From Triatoma infestans (Eukaryota > Arthropoda > Insecta > Hemiptera > Reduviidae): a stretch of 64,000 nt of DNA. The notes below the pieces were generated by a model, which was given only the letters and a program-made list of their open reading frames with translations, did no database searches and had not been told where the DNA came from. The stretch is taken from the NCBI GenBank assembly GCA_011037195.1, contig JAAEAF010014503.1, positions 124,001 through 188,000 of the forward strand. Reading direction: 5' to 3'. Shown in pieces: positions 11,848-22,550 of this stretch. The position numbers were made by a program, and so were the translations under genes. Numbering within the stretch: the first letter of the stretch is position 1; each line of letters starts with the position of its first letter.

Positions 11848-12791
11848 CTAAAGAATAACAACTACTAGGACTAGAAACGAAAATCCAGGCCCAGGTTTTA
11901 ACCATCTAAGTTTCACCACAGACCGAACAAATCGGACCAACACCTTAAAAGGACACAGCTTAAGATCCTCTACCGATATCCTATTCCGGCCGAAGGTCCT
12001 AAAACTAATCTCCTCACAGCCCAAACAATCTGTCATCAGATGCATGTGTGTTTCCTCCTCCGTCTCACAAACTCTACAAAAGGGGTCAGGCATGAGTCCC
12101 ATTGTATAGAGATGTCTCCTTAATCCACAATGCCCAGTGAGGAATCCAACCAGTGCCTGAGGGAGGTCCGTGAAAGACATCGGACCTCGCTACTCAAAGC
12201 TCCATCCGGACCCCATTTGAGCATTTTAGACTGCCGACAACCCACTGCACTCATCCATAGGATGAGTGCTCTGAAGTCATCCACGTCTGAAAGCCTGATA
12301 AACATGTGCCAGAAGACACACCAACAGCAGGCTCTGGACCAATGAAAGGGAGAGAGGCACCTAATTTGGCAAACCTATCCACCTCCTCACTCCCCAAAGA
12401 TTCCCACATGACCTGGAACCCAGTCCAGAAGCACATCCTTCAATGAAGAAAGATCTTCCAGTCTTTTAGAACATTCCAACAACAATCTGGAAGTGAAGAC
12501 ACATGAATTAAGCGCCTTTAACGCAGCCTGGCTGTCCGAGCAGATACAAACACCTTTTAAATTAGTGTTACGCACCCTCTCATCCAAAATACAGCAAAGA
12601 ATTGCATAAACCTCAGCCTGGAAAACGGTGGCGCACTCCCCAAGAGGCACTACCAAATGGTCTCCCGTCTCAAAATAGACGGCAGCCCCAGACCTACAAT
12701 CCATCCTGGAACCGTCCGTACAGCATCGGAGATAATTCTCAGGAATCACCCCAGACGTACCTAGGGTTATCCAATCTTCCCTAGAAGGCAA
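11848..12791 (-). pseudogene. LINE RNase H domain and C-terminal region
   Basis: Minus-strand frames read CTDGSRMDCRSGAAVYFE, then EVYAILCCILDERV, CSDSQAALKAL and VLLDWVPGHVGIFGE. This is the RNase H1-type series with the catalytic Asp-Glu-Asp residues in place; the enzyme removes template RNA during reverse transcription. Downstream come SLPFIGPEPAVGV, a region like RTSLRHWLDSS and the end block LTGHCGLRRHLYTMGL, CRVCETEEETHMHLMTDC (Cys/His zinc-binding-like), in shifted frames. A related copy lies at 57181-58060 (SLPFCGPEPALAV). Confidence 0.8.
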
Positions 12792-12818
12792 CCTAACCCT
12801 GTAGGAATGCCCTCTCTG

Positions 12819-14231
12819 TCATACTCTGTCAAATGCCCCCTCAACATCAAAGAAACACCGTAGGGCATATTCTTTTATTTCCAAAGCAGATTCTATCCTT
12901 CCGACGAAACAATGTAATGCAGTCTCTGTCGACTTACCCACAATATAAGCATGTTGGTTAGGATGGAGTGGATGATCCCTTAATGGGCCATCAGTAATAT
13001 ACCTATCCACCAACCTTTCCAGAATTTTCAAGAGGAAAGACATAAGACTAATGGGTCTAAATGCCTTGGGGTCAGAGTAGTCGTTTCTTCCCGGCTTGGG
13101 AATAAAGACTACCCTTACATCTCTCCATAATGTTAGTACATAACCAAACATCAAACTTCCTTTAAAAATACTTAACAGTACCTTCGTCAGCAAGTCCACA
13201 CGATTTTGCAACAGACAAGGATAAATCCCGTCCGGTCCAGATGACTTGAAAGGTGAGAAACTTTGTACTGCCCGACTGACTCTATCATGTGTGACTACCT
13301 CGTTTAAGATGGATGCATCATCAGAGTCCCATCTCCTTCCACCCACCAAAGATGAAGCAGCATTTAAACCAATATTATCCGGGAAGTGAGTATCAAGCAA
13401 TAGCGGCAGTGTCTCCCCTTCCCCACCTGTAAAGGAACCAACAGTAGGGTACCTGTACCATAGGGTACCTAACTGGCTGTCCCTATCCTTACTAAGAATC
13501 CGTACCAATCTAGATGATTCCTGGAACGAATTTATATCCTCACAAAAGGATCTCCAGTAATTTCTCTTGGCTCTCCTCAGAGCATATTTATATGCTCTTT
13601 TAATACTGTTATAACTATCCCATGATTCCGAGGAATCAGCAAGGACAGTCTTCCTGTATGAGCCCCTTACCTGTCTCCTTAGTTTTTCCAACGAAGAGGA
13701 CCACCAGGGGTTCTTACTACCCTTAACCACCTTGGGAGGACAGCACTCCTCGGATGAGGATCTAATGTGTTCATGAAGAATACCAGCCTCCCTTTCCAAT
13801 TCCTCTATACCATCAGGGACTTCTGATTGAATAGTCAGTTTATCTTCAATAATTCTAGAATATAAACCCCAATCCGCCCTCCTAGGATTCCTATAGCTAG
13901 CCAGGGTAATTGGATCAATCCCCAGACTAAACCTAATCATCCTGTGATCGGAGATGGAAGCCTCAGGACTCACCCTCCAATCCTTAATCAGACCACTAAA
14001 ATTCCTAGAAGCAAGGGAAATATCAATGACCTGTCTTCTAATCCTAGTAACAAAAGTGGGTTCAGTACCCCTATTCAGGACCTCTAATCGCGTGCCCACC
14101 AGGAAATCCATGGGAGCGCGACCCTTACCATTGGTGTCGCTGCTGCCCCAGACAACATGATGCGTATTCGCATCCGTCCGTGGCCGACGCAGAATTGCCT
14201 CGCTTCTTTCCTTTAACCATGCGCCATTCAT
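12819..14231 (-). pseudogene. LINE ORF2: endonuclease to RT motif A
   Basis: A 470-codon open frame. Residues 1-100 are the end of an AP-type endonuclease (HHVVWGSSDTNGKG, FVTRIRRQVIDISLA, SDHRMIRFSLG). A linker rich in Arg and Ser follows, then RT motifs: FSPFKSSGPDGIYP, WRDVRVVFIPKPGRNDYSDP, FRPISLMSFLLKILERLVDR, HPNQHAYIVGKSTETALH and the motif A stretch CFFDVEGAFDRV. The frame ends about 30 bp before RNase H sequence, so the FADD-box catalytic motif and thumb are deleted. An ORF this long suggests relatively recent insertion. Confidence 0.85.
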
Positions 14232-14710
14232 CTCCGCAGGTGGACGAGTCCTCCGCAGCGACTATTGGCGCGCTCTCCTCCAGAAGCAGGTTTTCTATGC
14301 TCCTGGAAATACTTTCCAGTTTCCCCCCCCCAGTGCATCCGAGCCCTGGTCGCCCGACCCTGGATACGCAGAGGAGTTTCCCCCACGACCGGTGACCCCC
14401 TCCTCTAAGGGGCCCTCGGCTGACGATTCTACTTTATTTAAATCCATAAATTAAGTATATAAAATTCATCTCCGGAGCTCTCCACCCTCCACGGAGCCTC
14501 ACAAATTGGGACGCTATAAAAAAGCGCCAGAGCTACCCCAGAGATATAGCGCCCAGGGATTGTGAGCCAAGGCCCCTTGGCGACGAGGACGCGCTGGATG
14601 GGCTAGAATGAGATTCCGCGACGGAATAGCCGTCTCGAGAAACATAGGGAAGTTTTGCCCTATGTGAGTAAGAATACTCCCTCAAACCTTTGGCTCCTCA
14701 CCCCTCCCCT

Positions 14711-16119
14711 AAAAGTGTCCTTAAATAAATTTTCCCAGGGAAATGTTTTAAATAAAAGATGTAGACCTTTGTATGCTTAATTAATGTACGATGTATCAAG
14801 AAAATTGTCGGAGCCATTTTTGAGAAAATCGCTAAAAAGTGAAAAAATATTTAGTAAAATGTTAAAGCAAACGCACTTCCGGATATCTGATTTTTTCAAA
14901 CTCGGAAATTCAACAATATATTTAATTGTGATTAACATTATTTAGATGATAGAATTGTCTAATAAACTGAAATAGCACTTTAGATGAAACCTAACCTTAG
15001 CCCTCCCCGCAGAAGTCCCCTTAAATGAGTTTTTCCGGTGAAATGTTTCAAATAAAAGTTGTAGCTGTTAGTATGTGTAGTTGATACATGAAGTTTAAAG
15101 AAAATCGTTGTAGCCATTTTTGAGATAATCGCAAAACGTAAAAAAAAAAACAATTAGTAAAGTGGTACTTCCGGTTGAGCAATTTTGACAGATTGTCGGA
15201 TCCCATGGTGATAACTAAACCGAATATCAAGTTTGAACTTTCTACGATTTTTCGTTTTTGAGCTATGCTGTTCACATACATACGTGTACACACACAGACC
15301 ATTTGCTAAAAAACCACTTTTTTTGGACTCAAAGGATCTCAAAACGGATATTTCCGGTAAAAACTCAATATGAAAATTTGACACGGTTACAATACTTCCT
15401 CTTACTAGGAGTAACAGAAAGTAAAAATCAAAAACCTACTCCATGAAGGCACAATTCCAGTCAACCGATTTTCTACAAATTTTGAATTCTACTAATGCTT
15501 TTCTAATAAATATTAATATTACATATATAATAAATGGTAGAACAATACATTTTACTGAAGTGGTATTTTAAAAGACAAGTTTCATCCTATCTGATATTAT
15601 TGATAAATATTTTTGTTTGTAGATAGTATACGAAATTTAAAGAAATATTACTTGAAGCCATTTTGTAAAACATCGCCAAAAAAAAAAAAAAAAAAAAAAG
15701 GAATTCAATAAAATTGCACTTTCGATTTATAGATTTTGCCCGTAAACTTCGTGTCAGATACGATGGTAGTACCTAAACGGAATACCAAATTTGAGCTTCC
15801 TCGCTTTTGATATATTTTGTCCACACATAAATTCACACATACATACATACATATTAACCTCACTAAAAATATACTCAGGGGACCTTAAAACATGTCTTTC
15901 AGGTCAAAAACAATTTCGAAAATTCCATATGATCGCAATACATTATCTAAATTAAGAGAAGTAAGCGAAACCAAACAAGTTGTTGATTTGTTTGCGGAAA
16001 AAAAATCATGAATATATCAGCAAAGTGTATTTCCGGTTAACAAATTTGGACTAAGAACTACCTGCCGCCGGATCCCACGGCGAATAAACTTCTGGAATGT
16101 TTCCATTCAGTCTTTTTGT

Positions 16120-16151
<32 letters not shown>

Positions 16152-16260
16152 CACCAGAGAGAGATTATTCAATAAAAAAAAAATGTTTTTGTATAAAGAA
16201 GTCCTTTAAACCTTTATTTCCGATGAAATAAAATGATTATCGAAAATTTGACGTAATCGA
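14711..16260 (+). repeat. Repeat R in about 300-bp diverged tandem units
   Basis: Blocks such as CCTTAAATAAATTTTCCC...AAATAAAAGATGTAG recur at about 14720 and 15020 (spacing near 300 bp). Further blocks with TTTTTGAGATAATCGC, CTTCCGGTTGAG and TTTGAGCTATGCTGTTCACA follow at 15110-15260, 15650-15850 and 16020-16110. A (CA)n tract lies at about 16124-16150. Noncoding. Confidence 0.6.
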
Positions 16261-16459
16261 ACTATTTCTATTCAAATAAAAATGAAAAGAAAGAAATATT
16301 TTGTAGATTATTTAAGCTCATATTATTAAAAATATAATTTTTTAACATCAATGAGGATAATCTAGTTCTAGTTAAACAAATTAACTCAATTTTCCTCGAT
16401 AGTACTAACACACTATTTCTCTATGCTAGTTGAAATTGTATCTTAAAGTTTCTTCTTCT

Positions 16460-16803
16460 TCTTTGAAGGACCTTCAAGGATTTTTCGGCCCTTGAAGGAC
16501 CTAAAAATCAACACATCTCTGTCCATACCTCTCTATTCTAAGCCATCTTACTCGAGGCCTTTCTCGAAGGTGCTCTGCCACCTGGATGTCTCTCTAAAGC
16601 TCGCTTAGGACCCCTAATCTGCCTTTTTTTATAAAGGCCACTAGATTCGGCCTAAAGAAATACATTCTAAGTTCTGTATTGGTCCTGCATCTCCATATTT
16701 CCCCTTCACGAACGAAACCAAATATTCTCCTCAACACTTTTCGCTCTCATGTATACAGCATTCATTCTACCGTCTCCATCATCACCCATGTCACACCTCA
16801 CAT
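16460..16803 (-). pseudogene. RTE-like LINE C-terminal fragment
   Basis: The minus strand gives FGFVREGEIWRCRTNTELR, then LVAFIKKGRLGVLSEL and RDIQVAEHLREG in shifted frames. This is the standard RTE C-terminal block (W+xRxNxELxxLF..., IKxGRLxWxGH). Decayed; joins an exon-like tail at 16804. Confidence 0.55.
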
Positions 16804-16895
16804 ATCTTGAAATTTTATATCAAGAAATAATGAAATGATGTAGTAAAAACAGTGAAGATAGAAGATAGAAGTAAGATTACAACTTACTTTTAACG
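16804..16895 (+). pseudogene. Remnant of an E2-type exon end
   Basis: Bases AAATTTTATATCAAGAAATA, a stop (ATGAAATGA), then GATTACAACTTACTTTTAA match the end of exon E2 and its 3' flank at 18368-18450. It lies between two RTE fragments, showing that the exon region was duplicated and then interrupted. Confidence 0.5.
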
Positions 16896-17345
16896 GGAAT
16901 CTTGGGGGTCCCCAAGATTGGGGGTCGTATTTCCTGTAAGGCTACAACCTCTATCTTGCACTTTATGAACTCTTCTTGCAAGCTCTGACTCATGCCTGGT
17001 TGAAATAAACTTCTTATATTACAAGTACCGAAAGTCACATTCCCATTAACTCACCTATGTCTATTTCCATTTAAAACAGTCCGATTTAGTCTCTGATTGT
17101 TATGGATTCGTATTCACCAGAAATTTGAAGTAAGAAGTTGACTAGTAGAGGAGGCGGGGGCTGCCACTTTTAGGCCAGCACACTGGCCCTCCCAGCTCCT
17201 TCAGTTATTTCTAGTTCTTATAAATAACTTACTCCCAGAGAAAAATTAGCTGAAAATAGGTCCAATCAGGTTGCAGGATGTCTATCTTTTAGTCGCCTTC
17301 ACGACACGAAGGGTTTATGGTGGGCTTATTCCCAGCCAACAGGAG
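16896..17345 (-). pseudogene. RTE-like LINE 5' region and endonuclease start
   Basis: The minus strand starts with the 5' segment near 17340 (CCTGTTGGCTGGGAATAAGC) and leads into VTFGTCNIRSLFQPGMSQSL and IKCKIEVVALQEIRPP, the N-terminal AP-endonuclease motifs (N in TxNIRSL; catalytic Glu in LQE). It is cut at about 16896. Together with 16460-16803 it could be one RTE with its middle lost, or two insertions. Confidence 0.55.
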
Positions 17346-17438
17346 TTTTTTTTTTTATTGAAAATATTGAACAATCATTTTCTTTTATTATAATATACAA
17401 TTAAAACATTATATGCTCTTTAGATATATATATATATA

Positions 17439-18130
17439 GGGTGTCCCAAGGTATATGGATAACGAATTTTTTCTCGGAAACTAAGATAGCTAGAAAAAAA
17501 CTAAAAAAATACGTGTCCCCGTAGTTTTTTGTTAGAAATCCAAATTTAATTTTCAAATTTGTTTTGGTGCTTCGAGAAGCGAGATACAGGCACCAACTTC
17601 ATTTTTTCAAATAGGGAGGTATGGTTTCTATTTAAGAAATAGATTCCTCTATTTTTGTAAGAAAAATTTACTTGAACGGTTTTTTTCTTTGATCGATATC
17701 TTACAAGTTAGGAATGAAAACATGATTCCTATAAGAAATTTCAAAATGATATTACAACGGTTTTTTGATTGAATAAGAAGAAAAGTACTATTTTATTATA
17801 AATTTTACTCCTCATTAATTACAGATCGTGCTCGAACTGGCCCCCACCATTAGAGATGTATTTCTTTGGTCGTAAGGCAATTGGCAGGAAAAAGCATGTG
17901 TATGCATCTCTAATGGTGGGGGGCCAGTTTGGGCCTTAAATAAAAACCACACCTCCCTATTTGAAAAAATGAAGTTGGTGCCTGTATCTCGCTTCTGGAA
18001 GCACCAAAACAAATTTGTAAATTAAATTTGGTTTCCTAACAAAAAACTACGGGTCACGTATTTTTAGTTTTTTTCTAGCTATCTTAGGTACCGAAAAAAA
18101 GTCGTCATCCATATACCTTGGGACACACTG
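17439..18130. mobile_element. Foldback MITE with long inverted arms
   Basis: Starts GGGTGTCCCAAGGTATATGG after TA (17437-17438) and ends with the complement followed by TA (18131-18132). The two arms match for about 180 bp and include AAACTACGGGT-like and AGCTATCTTAG blocks. A smaller inverted match around 17840 and 17905 (CCCCCACCATTAGAGATG) sits inside. TA flanks and TGTCCCA-type ends suggest the Tc1/mariner class; no transposase is present. A second, truncated copy is at 62413-62857. Confidence 0.7.
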
Positions 18131-18200
18131 TAAATATATTTTAAACTGATATAGAATTTATTTTAATATAATATTAGCTTTAATGTAAAACTTTTTTTAG

Positions 18201-18397
18201 GGCGCCAATCCAAAGAAAAATTTTTATCCAAAAGAAATGTTGCTGCAGTACTTTCAAAAATTAATAAATTCCAAAATGAGCTCGAATTTATAAAAAGTTT
18301 GATTACATCTTTCAATAGACAAAATAAACATATTGAAAGTGATTTTAATTCTTTAAGAACAAATTACAAAATTTTATATCAAGAAATAACGAAATGA
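18201..18397 (+). CDS. Candidate terminal exon E2 (coiled-coil protein)
   Basis: Begins after a good acceptor (CTTTTTTTAG, ending 18200). The first two bases complete a split codon (phase 1, as in E1 and E3). It codes 65 residues: a basic start (RQSKEKFLSKRNVA), the helix core QNELEFIKSLITSF, a coiled-coil-like end with SDFNSLRTNYKILYQEITK, and TGA. AATAAA lies at about 18412. No known domain. A partial second copy of its 3' end is at 16804-16895. Function and upstream exons are unknown; it could be the last exon of a small-protein gene or an alternative 3' exon. Confidence 0.5.
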
Positions 18398-18908
18398 AGA
18401 AGTAAAAATATTGAATAAATTGTTTTATAAATTACAACTTACTTTTAAATTGGAAAAATTTAAATATATATTATACATTTTGAATAGCTGAGACAATTAT
18501 AACCGTCTATATTACAAGAATCTAAGATACTGTGAATTACGAAACTCTCCCGCTTTAATCAGTAAACTAAAATACCCTTATCCCAATTACAAAATTCCAA
18601 TTATATCTCACTCAACTACTAGAACCCCTCACAATAGTTTTTGTAATCTCTTCAATAGCGTCCTAAATCTTTTAGTAACACCATTAAAGAATTTAATGCC
18701 TATTTTTACATGACCATGATGAAAAAAAATAGCTTGACATTTTGTATAATAGTTAAATTTATTCAAAGATAATATAAATACTGGTAAGAAATGTATGACA
18801 CCACTAAGAGAATGTTATCTATTAAAAGAGAAGGTTATTATTAAAAGTATAACTTTTTAGCAAACTACTACATTATTAAACTGTTGTAAGGGAAGGAAAT
18901 AGCTAAGT
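18398..18908 (+). other. 3' flank of E2, AT-rich
   Basis: The probable 3' UTR ends soon after 18412. The segments at 18450-18530 (ATATATATTATAC, then TTTTGAATAGCTGAGACAA) and 18800-18865 resemble 20340-20510, a diverged local duplication. No further gene seen. Confidence 0.35.
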
Positions 18909-19147
18909 GGAAGGGATTAGCTCAGTGGTAGCGCGCTGGACTAGCAACGCGGAGATAACGGGTTCGAATCCAGCCGTGCTGCCCTTAGATTTTCTCTTCC
19001 TAGGAGCCTCTACAGCTCACTGTCCAGTGATGAACAGTGTTGTCTGTAGCGAGAGACCACTGTCCGGAGGCCGACAGTGGACTAAGAAGGCTCCGGGCGC
19101 CAATGACCATAGAAGTTGACGCGCCTTAAATTAAAAAAAAGAAAAAA
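18909..19147 (+). mobile_element. tRNA-derived SINE
   Basis: The head has pol III box A (TTAGCTCAGTGGTAGCGC) and box B (GGGTTCGAATCC), followed by a body with ACAGTGTTGTCTGTAGCGAG and a CCGGGCGCCAATGACCATAG end, then an A-rich tail. This is the best-preserved copy of the family. The anticodon-loop position reads AGC here but CCC or TCC in other copies, and the stems are poorly paired, so it is not a working tRNA gene. Confidence 0.85.
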
Positions 19148-19330
19148 GAAACAAACTAGTGTAGAAAATAGTTATTTATCAAACAGTGAATAAAATAATA
19201 CATTTTTACATTCGAGTTCAAGAGTCTGAAAAAGAGTGAGTGTACGAATACTTTAACTCTCATGTGTTAAACACTTAATTTTTTTCTGCGACCACATCAA
19301 ATCGGTTCTTAACTGCGTAATAATTGTAAC

Positions 19331-19434
19331 GAACTCCTCTGTATAAACAGAGTTTTATCCTGAGTCTCACAGGGACTGTTCGACGCTAAAGTGTCTGTGA
19401 GAGACAAAATAAAACTGTTTTTTACCGAGGAGTT
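19331..19434. repeat. Isolated imperfect hairpin
   Basis: Arms of about 40 bp: AACTCCTCTGTATAAACAG...GTCTCACAG pairs with CTGTGAGAGAC...ACCGAGGAGTT across a 20-odd-base loop. No TE family, ends or ORF could be linked to it. Confidence 0.6.
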
Positions 19435-19906
19435 TATCACTATGATTAAATAGACAATTACATCCTCACTAATTTAATAGAAGACTGATTCTTAACTCGT
19501 AAGAACTTACAAAAATAAATAGAAATGAATGCAGATACTGAGAATGATAGGTTAGCAACTTTAAGCTCCGTCCATTCCAAAGCTGTGACGTCATTTAATT
19601 CCGCCCCTAGGTTACCCGATAAGTTGCCGATCATTACTTTAATTCAAGTCACATTACTTTAATTTAAGGTCAGTTTTTCTCTCTGCATAACATACCTCAC
19701 TTTGGTATAACCTGAAACTTGCTATTTAGTATATATTTTGCAATTCATTCTTGTTTCCGCGTATTACCGCAAGTTGCCAGGCTAGTTAGAGTTGAATAAT
19801 ATTAGTTTTGAAGATTCACTTATGAGAAAAATTAATGGCCGTTTTTACTTTTTCTTACTTATTATAACTAATTCTAACTTGGTTTTTATGTTTTTTTCTT
19901 GTAGGC
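19435..19906. other. Unassigned AT-rich stretch
   Basis: Contains a short CpG-bearing segment (19560-19620) but no coding or repeat signal that I can identify. Confidence 0.35.
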
Positions 19907-20303
19907 TGTTAGAATCTTATTTAATTTTCCTGGGTTGTTTAAACTCCAATTAATTTTGAACCAGTTTTCAGCCTAGTTTTTATTATATATTACATATATA
20001 TATAAAATTACATTTGTTACTGTGACGTTTCGGCTATACACTCGCCATTATCAAACAGTTAATTCTGATGTTTAGAACGTAATTTTTTCTGTAAGTAATA
20101 TGAATGTATTTTTTTTTTTTTTTTCATTTTACTTACAGAAAAAATTACGTTCTAAACATCAGAATTAAACTGTTTGATAATGGCGAGTGTATAGCCGTAA
20201 CGAATGTATTTTTATATATATATGTAATATATATAAAAACTCAGGCTGAAAACTGGTTCAAAATTAATTGGAGTTTAAACAACCCAGGAAAACTAATTCT
20301 AAC
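19907..20303. repeat. Head-to-head pair with hammerhead-like motifs (family F)
   Basis: Arms of about 200 bp meet near 20112. Left motif on - at 20020-20058, right motif on + at 20170-20204: CTGT, TTGATAA, TGGC...GCC hairpin, GAAAC, GTC, ACAG. Helix I would be CTGT/ACAG. In the right copy GAAAC has become GTAAC. The outer ends match as GTTAGAAT...TTTTCCTGGG. Confidence 0.62.
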
Positions 20304-20559
20304 TTTTCTAAGGATATGTACTAGTAAAAATATAAGATAACCTCTAAGAGAATTTTGTGCATTGAAAAAGACCAAGATTGTCTTCAGAAAGGTTGTAGAA
20401 GATTAAGTATAAAGTTAAACATAACTTTTTAAGAGGATGAGTAAAATGAAAACCTTAAATTTATATTATGAAAATTCAAAATAGCGGAGCCAATAACTAG
20501 TAAGTTGTCAATCTTATTAGAAATGATATAAAGAATGTTCTATACGTGGTGGCGGCGGC
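20304..20559 (+). repeat. Local diverged duplication
   Basis: GAAAGGTTGTAGAA and TTTTAAGAGGATGAGT(A/C)AAATG occur here (20391-20450) and at 21416-21500. Parts also resemble 18800-18865. This suggests old duplication of the E2 neighbourhood. Confidence 0.35.
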
Positions 20560-21172
20560 TTCCTTGCAAGATTTGTTACTGTAGGCGAAGCATGTGTCCA
20601 CTACCATCTACCGGATATACAAAGAGAGCGAGTAAGAAATGGGGCTAATTCTCTTCATCGAAATTGAGGAAGTTTCTAATACAACCATCTGCAAGCAAGG
20701 TTATTTGCTGAGTCACATTTTGGACGATCAATGCATAACCTTGGAGCACTAAAAACCTAGACGGAATATTGTCATCAGTGAATCTTACGCAGATCTCTCT
20801 GAAGAAAAGAAAAGCATCAATAAATCATCTTCGGCCTACAATCAAAGCGATGTGAACGATATCATTTTGCAACATTACAATGCAAAGCTCCCATATGCGC
20901 CCGTGCTTCAGTTATAACCATCGAAGACCTGTTTTGAACCTCTTCAACATCCATCATACTCACCAAAACTTGTCTCCAGTGATTCCTATATGTTTAGGTC
21001 ACTCAGAGATGCATTGAAAGGAAAAAAATTTCTTTCTGATGAAGTGGCAAACGCCAGGCGATTCAGTTGTGCTGACAACCAAAATAATGTTTTTTCTACA
21101 GGAATTGATGCGCTTTCTAAGAGCTGGAGGACATGCATTGAGCGTGAGAGAGATTATGTAGGAAAATGATTA
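20560..21172 (+). pseudogene. Mariner transposase remnant, second family
   Basis: Frames give GRSMHNLGALKP-like and DLSEEKKSINKSSSAYNQSD text, a degraded D-D motif region (ILQHYNAKLPYAPV, corresponding to LHDNARPHVA), HPSYSPKLVSSDSYMFRSLR, then DALKGKKFLSDEVAN and CIERERDYVGK. This is the C-terminal half of a mariner DDD transposase, with the third Asp region (SSDSYMF) still visible. Multiple stops and changes show decay. Distinct in sequence from the 8.6 and 21.7 kb derivatives. Confidence 0.7.
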
Positions 21173-21682
21173 AGCTTTGTTTCACTTTGGCACAATAAAT
21201 TAATATTGTTTAAAGTTGTAGTTAAGGTTTTTCTTTTAACTCGCCCTTTTATTATTTTTTCTGATATTAAGTTTAAGAGCGCAAGCTCTGGAACCGTCAT
21301 AGAGAATTGATTTTAAAATGATATAACAAAATTTTATTTGAAGTACTTCTATTTTACGTTAATACTATTAATCACTGTAGCAATTCCAAACAAACCTTAA
21401 AACCTGTTTAATTGAAAGGTTGTAGAACATTAAGATAATTAATTATCTTAAAAAAATATCTTTAAATTAAAACTTAATTTTAAGAGGATGAGTCAAATGG
21501 TTTTTGTCAGATCTCTTTTGATTTGGTTTGATTTTGGATAGTTGTGCGGAATTAGTGGCGTTGTATTTCAAATATTTTATGTGCAGTTGGTTCAATTTTT
21601 TAATGTTTTTCGTGCGCTCTACAAGACCACAATATACTCACCAAGGTTAGTAGCTAGGTAAATATGTCCTTCACAACTTCTA

Positions 21683-22550
21683 GGAGGGTCATTCAATAAG
21701 TAATGAGACAAATCGCTGTACCTCAGAAACGGTTTGTTTAATCAGTGCGTCATGTTGGCATTCTTGTACTCAGTTTCTCATCAGCTGTTCCAGAGCATTT
21801 GGTAAGCATAACCTCAAATGTATCTAGTTAACAATGGTGAGTCGGCTCCATGCATTGTAACTCGGAAGGACAACGCTCAGTGATTAAATTTTTAGTTGCA
21901 GAGAGTACCAAAGGTACTGAAATCCAAGAAAAAAAAATGTTGAAAATGTACGGGAATTAATTGTTTAAACCGTTCGAACGTTTACACAAATGGGTAGAAC
22001 AGTTTGAATGTGGCCGTGTAAGTTTCTGTGATGTGAACGAAGTGGACGACCGGTTGAAGACTAACGCGTTAATTCAGAGCAACAGTGTATTAGTGTTGAA
22101 CTGTTTAGCTGAAGAAGTGTACGCGAGTGTTGAAACTGTCCATAACATTATTCAGAATAAGCTGCTGTACAAGAAAACTTGTGCGAGATGGGTTTGTAAC
22201 ACAACTTATGGAGGCCCACAAAGAAACCAAGAAAAAGTGGGATGGGAGATCCTTCCACATCCCCCCTACAGCTCCAACCTCGTCCCATTGGACTTCCATT
22301 TGTTTGGACCCCTTTTTGTGGGAAAAATTTCCAATCCAAAGAAGAAGTTAAAAATCAGGTGCAAAAATGGCTTCGAGATCAACCCAAACAGTTTTATGCC
22401 CAAAGAGGCATACACAAATTAGAAGAACAAGACAGGACAAGTGTATAAATGTTGCTGAGGACTATGTTGAAAAGTAGCCAAAATTTTGTATTGATTAAAT
22501 AAATGGTTTCTGAGCTATAGCGATTTGTCTCGTTACTTATTCAATGACCG
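21683..22550 (+). mobile_element. Mariner deletion derivative, copy 2
   Basis: Bounded by TA (21681-21682 and 22551-22552), with inverted ends containing GGTCATTCAATAAGTAATG and the complement CGTTACTTATTCAATGACC. The coding remnant reads FERLHKWVEQFECGRVSF, then SVETVHNIIQNKLLYKKTC (HTH half), and joins by the same deletion as copy 1 to a C-terminal HPPYSSNLVPLDFHLFGP and AQRGIHKLEEQ part. The catalytic centre is absent. Confidence 0.82.

Larger units (their letters stand above)
11769..14695 (-). mobile_element. R1/LOA-like LINE with target duplication
   Basis: Non-LTR retrotransposon on the minus strand flanked by the perfect 15-bp direct repeat CCTCACCCCTCCCCT (11754-11768 and 14696-14710). 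It ends in a TAA-repeat tail (11769-11790) and starts at its 5' UTR near 14695. Order on the minus strand: 5' UTR; ORF1 start (ATG at 14447, MDLNKVESSAEGPLEEG); endonuclease part; RT; RNase H; zinc-knuckle-like C-terminus. Both ORF1 to endonuclease and RT to RNase H are joined by internal deletions, so it cannot move on its own. Confidence 0.85.

Noticed and set aside
18909..18985. A functional tRNA gene
   Set aside because: Box A and B are present, but stems do not pair well, the anticodon position differs among copies, and each copy has the same non-tRNA body and A-tail, so these are SINEs.
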